Assembly: GCA_023475715.1 (NCBI GenBank)
Contig: JAMCVO010000283.1
Span: 1 to 5,828, forward strand
DNA from: Actinomycetota bacterium
Lineage (GTDB): Bacteria; Actinomycetota; Humimicrobiia; Humimicrobiales; Humimicrobiaceae
DNA: 5,828 nt
Direction of reading: 5' to 3'
Made by a program: the position numbers and the translations under genes
Part shown: in pieces, positions 5,545-5,828 of the stretch
Numbering within the stretch: position 1 is the stretch's first letter
How the letters are laid out: every line of letters begins with the position of its first letter
The notes under the pieces: model-generated
Told to the model about the DNA's origin: nothing
Seen by the model: only the letters and a program-made list of their open reading frames with translations
Database searches by the model: none

Positions 5545-5828
5545 AAAATTACTTCAACATTTAATTTATTTGCTGCCTCTATAAAGCGTCTATCAATACT
5601 ATCATCAGTTATCAGTTTATTTATTTTTTTTATGGGACAAACCCGAGCAATTGAAATCTTACCACACTTGGTACTATCTGCTAATAATATTATTTCTTTT
5701 GCAGCGCCAATCATGTCCTCTTTGATCATTGCTTCCTGAAAATTTGGATCGGTAATACCTTCCGCCAGAGAAAAAGCTCCCGCATTTAAAAACAGTTTAT
5801 CTGCATTCAGTGATTTTACATAGTTTTC
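5541..5828 (-). CDS. DeoR-family transcriptional regulator, C-terminal sensor domain (N-terminus beyond window)
   Basis: The last 95 residues of the protein are visible, reading leftward from the window edge; the helix-turn-helix and start lie outside. The sequence follows the DeoR C-terminal sugar-phosphate sensor domain: KLFLNAGAFSLAEGITDPNF, then an AAKEIILLADSTKCGK segment matching the family's ILLADSSKFG, then ARVCPIKKINKLITDDSID and a final VEVIF. In this family the ISOCOT-like domain binds a phosphorylated sugar or derivative, which releases the protein from its operator. The first Gly of the usual FLGA-G pattern is Asn here. It converges on the aldolase-like gene, so it is not in that operon, but it is the only regulator seen and could act on the palindromes at 1857-1931. 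Target and inducer are inference. Confidence 0.85.
   Translation of the reverse strand, partial: ENYVKSLNADKLFLNAGAFSLAEGITDPNFQEAMIKEDMIGAAKEIILLADSTKCGKISIARVCPIKKINKLITDDSIDRRFIEAANKLNVEVIF

Noticed and set aside
5527..5739. Plus-strand open frame of 70 residues near the right end, preceded by a GGAGGG-like string
   Set aside because: The minus strand encodes the DeoR sensor domain here, with the ILLADSTK motif; the plus frame is its shadow.

Overview
The window is strongly AT-rich, tightly packed, and uses Shine-Dalgarno sequences of the AGGAGG type. Gene content and codon use suggest a low-GC anaerobic Firmicute (Clostridia or Halanaerobiales-like), but this is inference; no marker gene settles the taxon.

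Layout. Two minus-strand genes run leftward from a divergent control region. The first is a class I aldolase-fold protein of the DeoC/LacD/LsrF/archaeal-FBA type (942-1754). Behind it is a tandem two-domain VOC (glyoxalase/methylmalonyl-CoA epimerase-like) protein (1-870), whose 3' end is cut by the window edge. To the right, a plus-strand operon encodes a stand-alone lipoyl-domain protein (1993-2259), the alpha and beta subunits of a thiamine-diphosphate 2-oxoacid/acetoin dehydrogenase-type E1 (2377-3375 and 3372-4403), and a class II aldolase-fold protein (4408-5307). The E1 genes overlap by 4 bp and the aldolase-like gene follows after 4 bp. Converging on this operon from the right is the C-terminal part of a DeoR-family regulator (5541-5828, minus), with a possible very small ORF at its tail (5374-5544).

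Control region. The 238 bp between the divergent starts holds a good sigma-70-like promoter for the lipoyl/E1 operon (TTGATA, 17 bp, TATAAA), a 20-bp tandem repeat, a 14-bp palindrome touching the -35 box, and a 26-bp perfect AT-only palindrome just after the predicted transcription start. These look like operator sites.

How it might work together. The E1 alpha/beta pair keeps its thiamine-diphosphate motifs, and the lipoyl protein keeps the DK-V lysine that would accept the E1 product. No acyltransferase (E2 core) or dihydrolipoyl dehydrogenase (E3) is encoded here. Both aldolase-fold proteins are intact reading frames, yet they have lost the residues that define aldolase chemistry. The class I member lacks the Schiff-base Lys (now Ser), the Asp and the Tyr. 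The class II member lacks two of the expected zinc ligands. The VOC protein lacks the first metal-ligand His in both halves. An intact operon of conserved folds with systematically replaced catalytic residues suggests an altered carbohydrate or 2-oxoacid pathway built around a TPP-lipoyl acyl transfer, rather than a standard acetoin or pyruvate dehydrogenase locus. The DeoR regulator is compatible with a phosphorylated-sugar inducer. Substrate and product cannot be deduced from this sequence.
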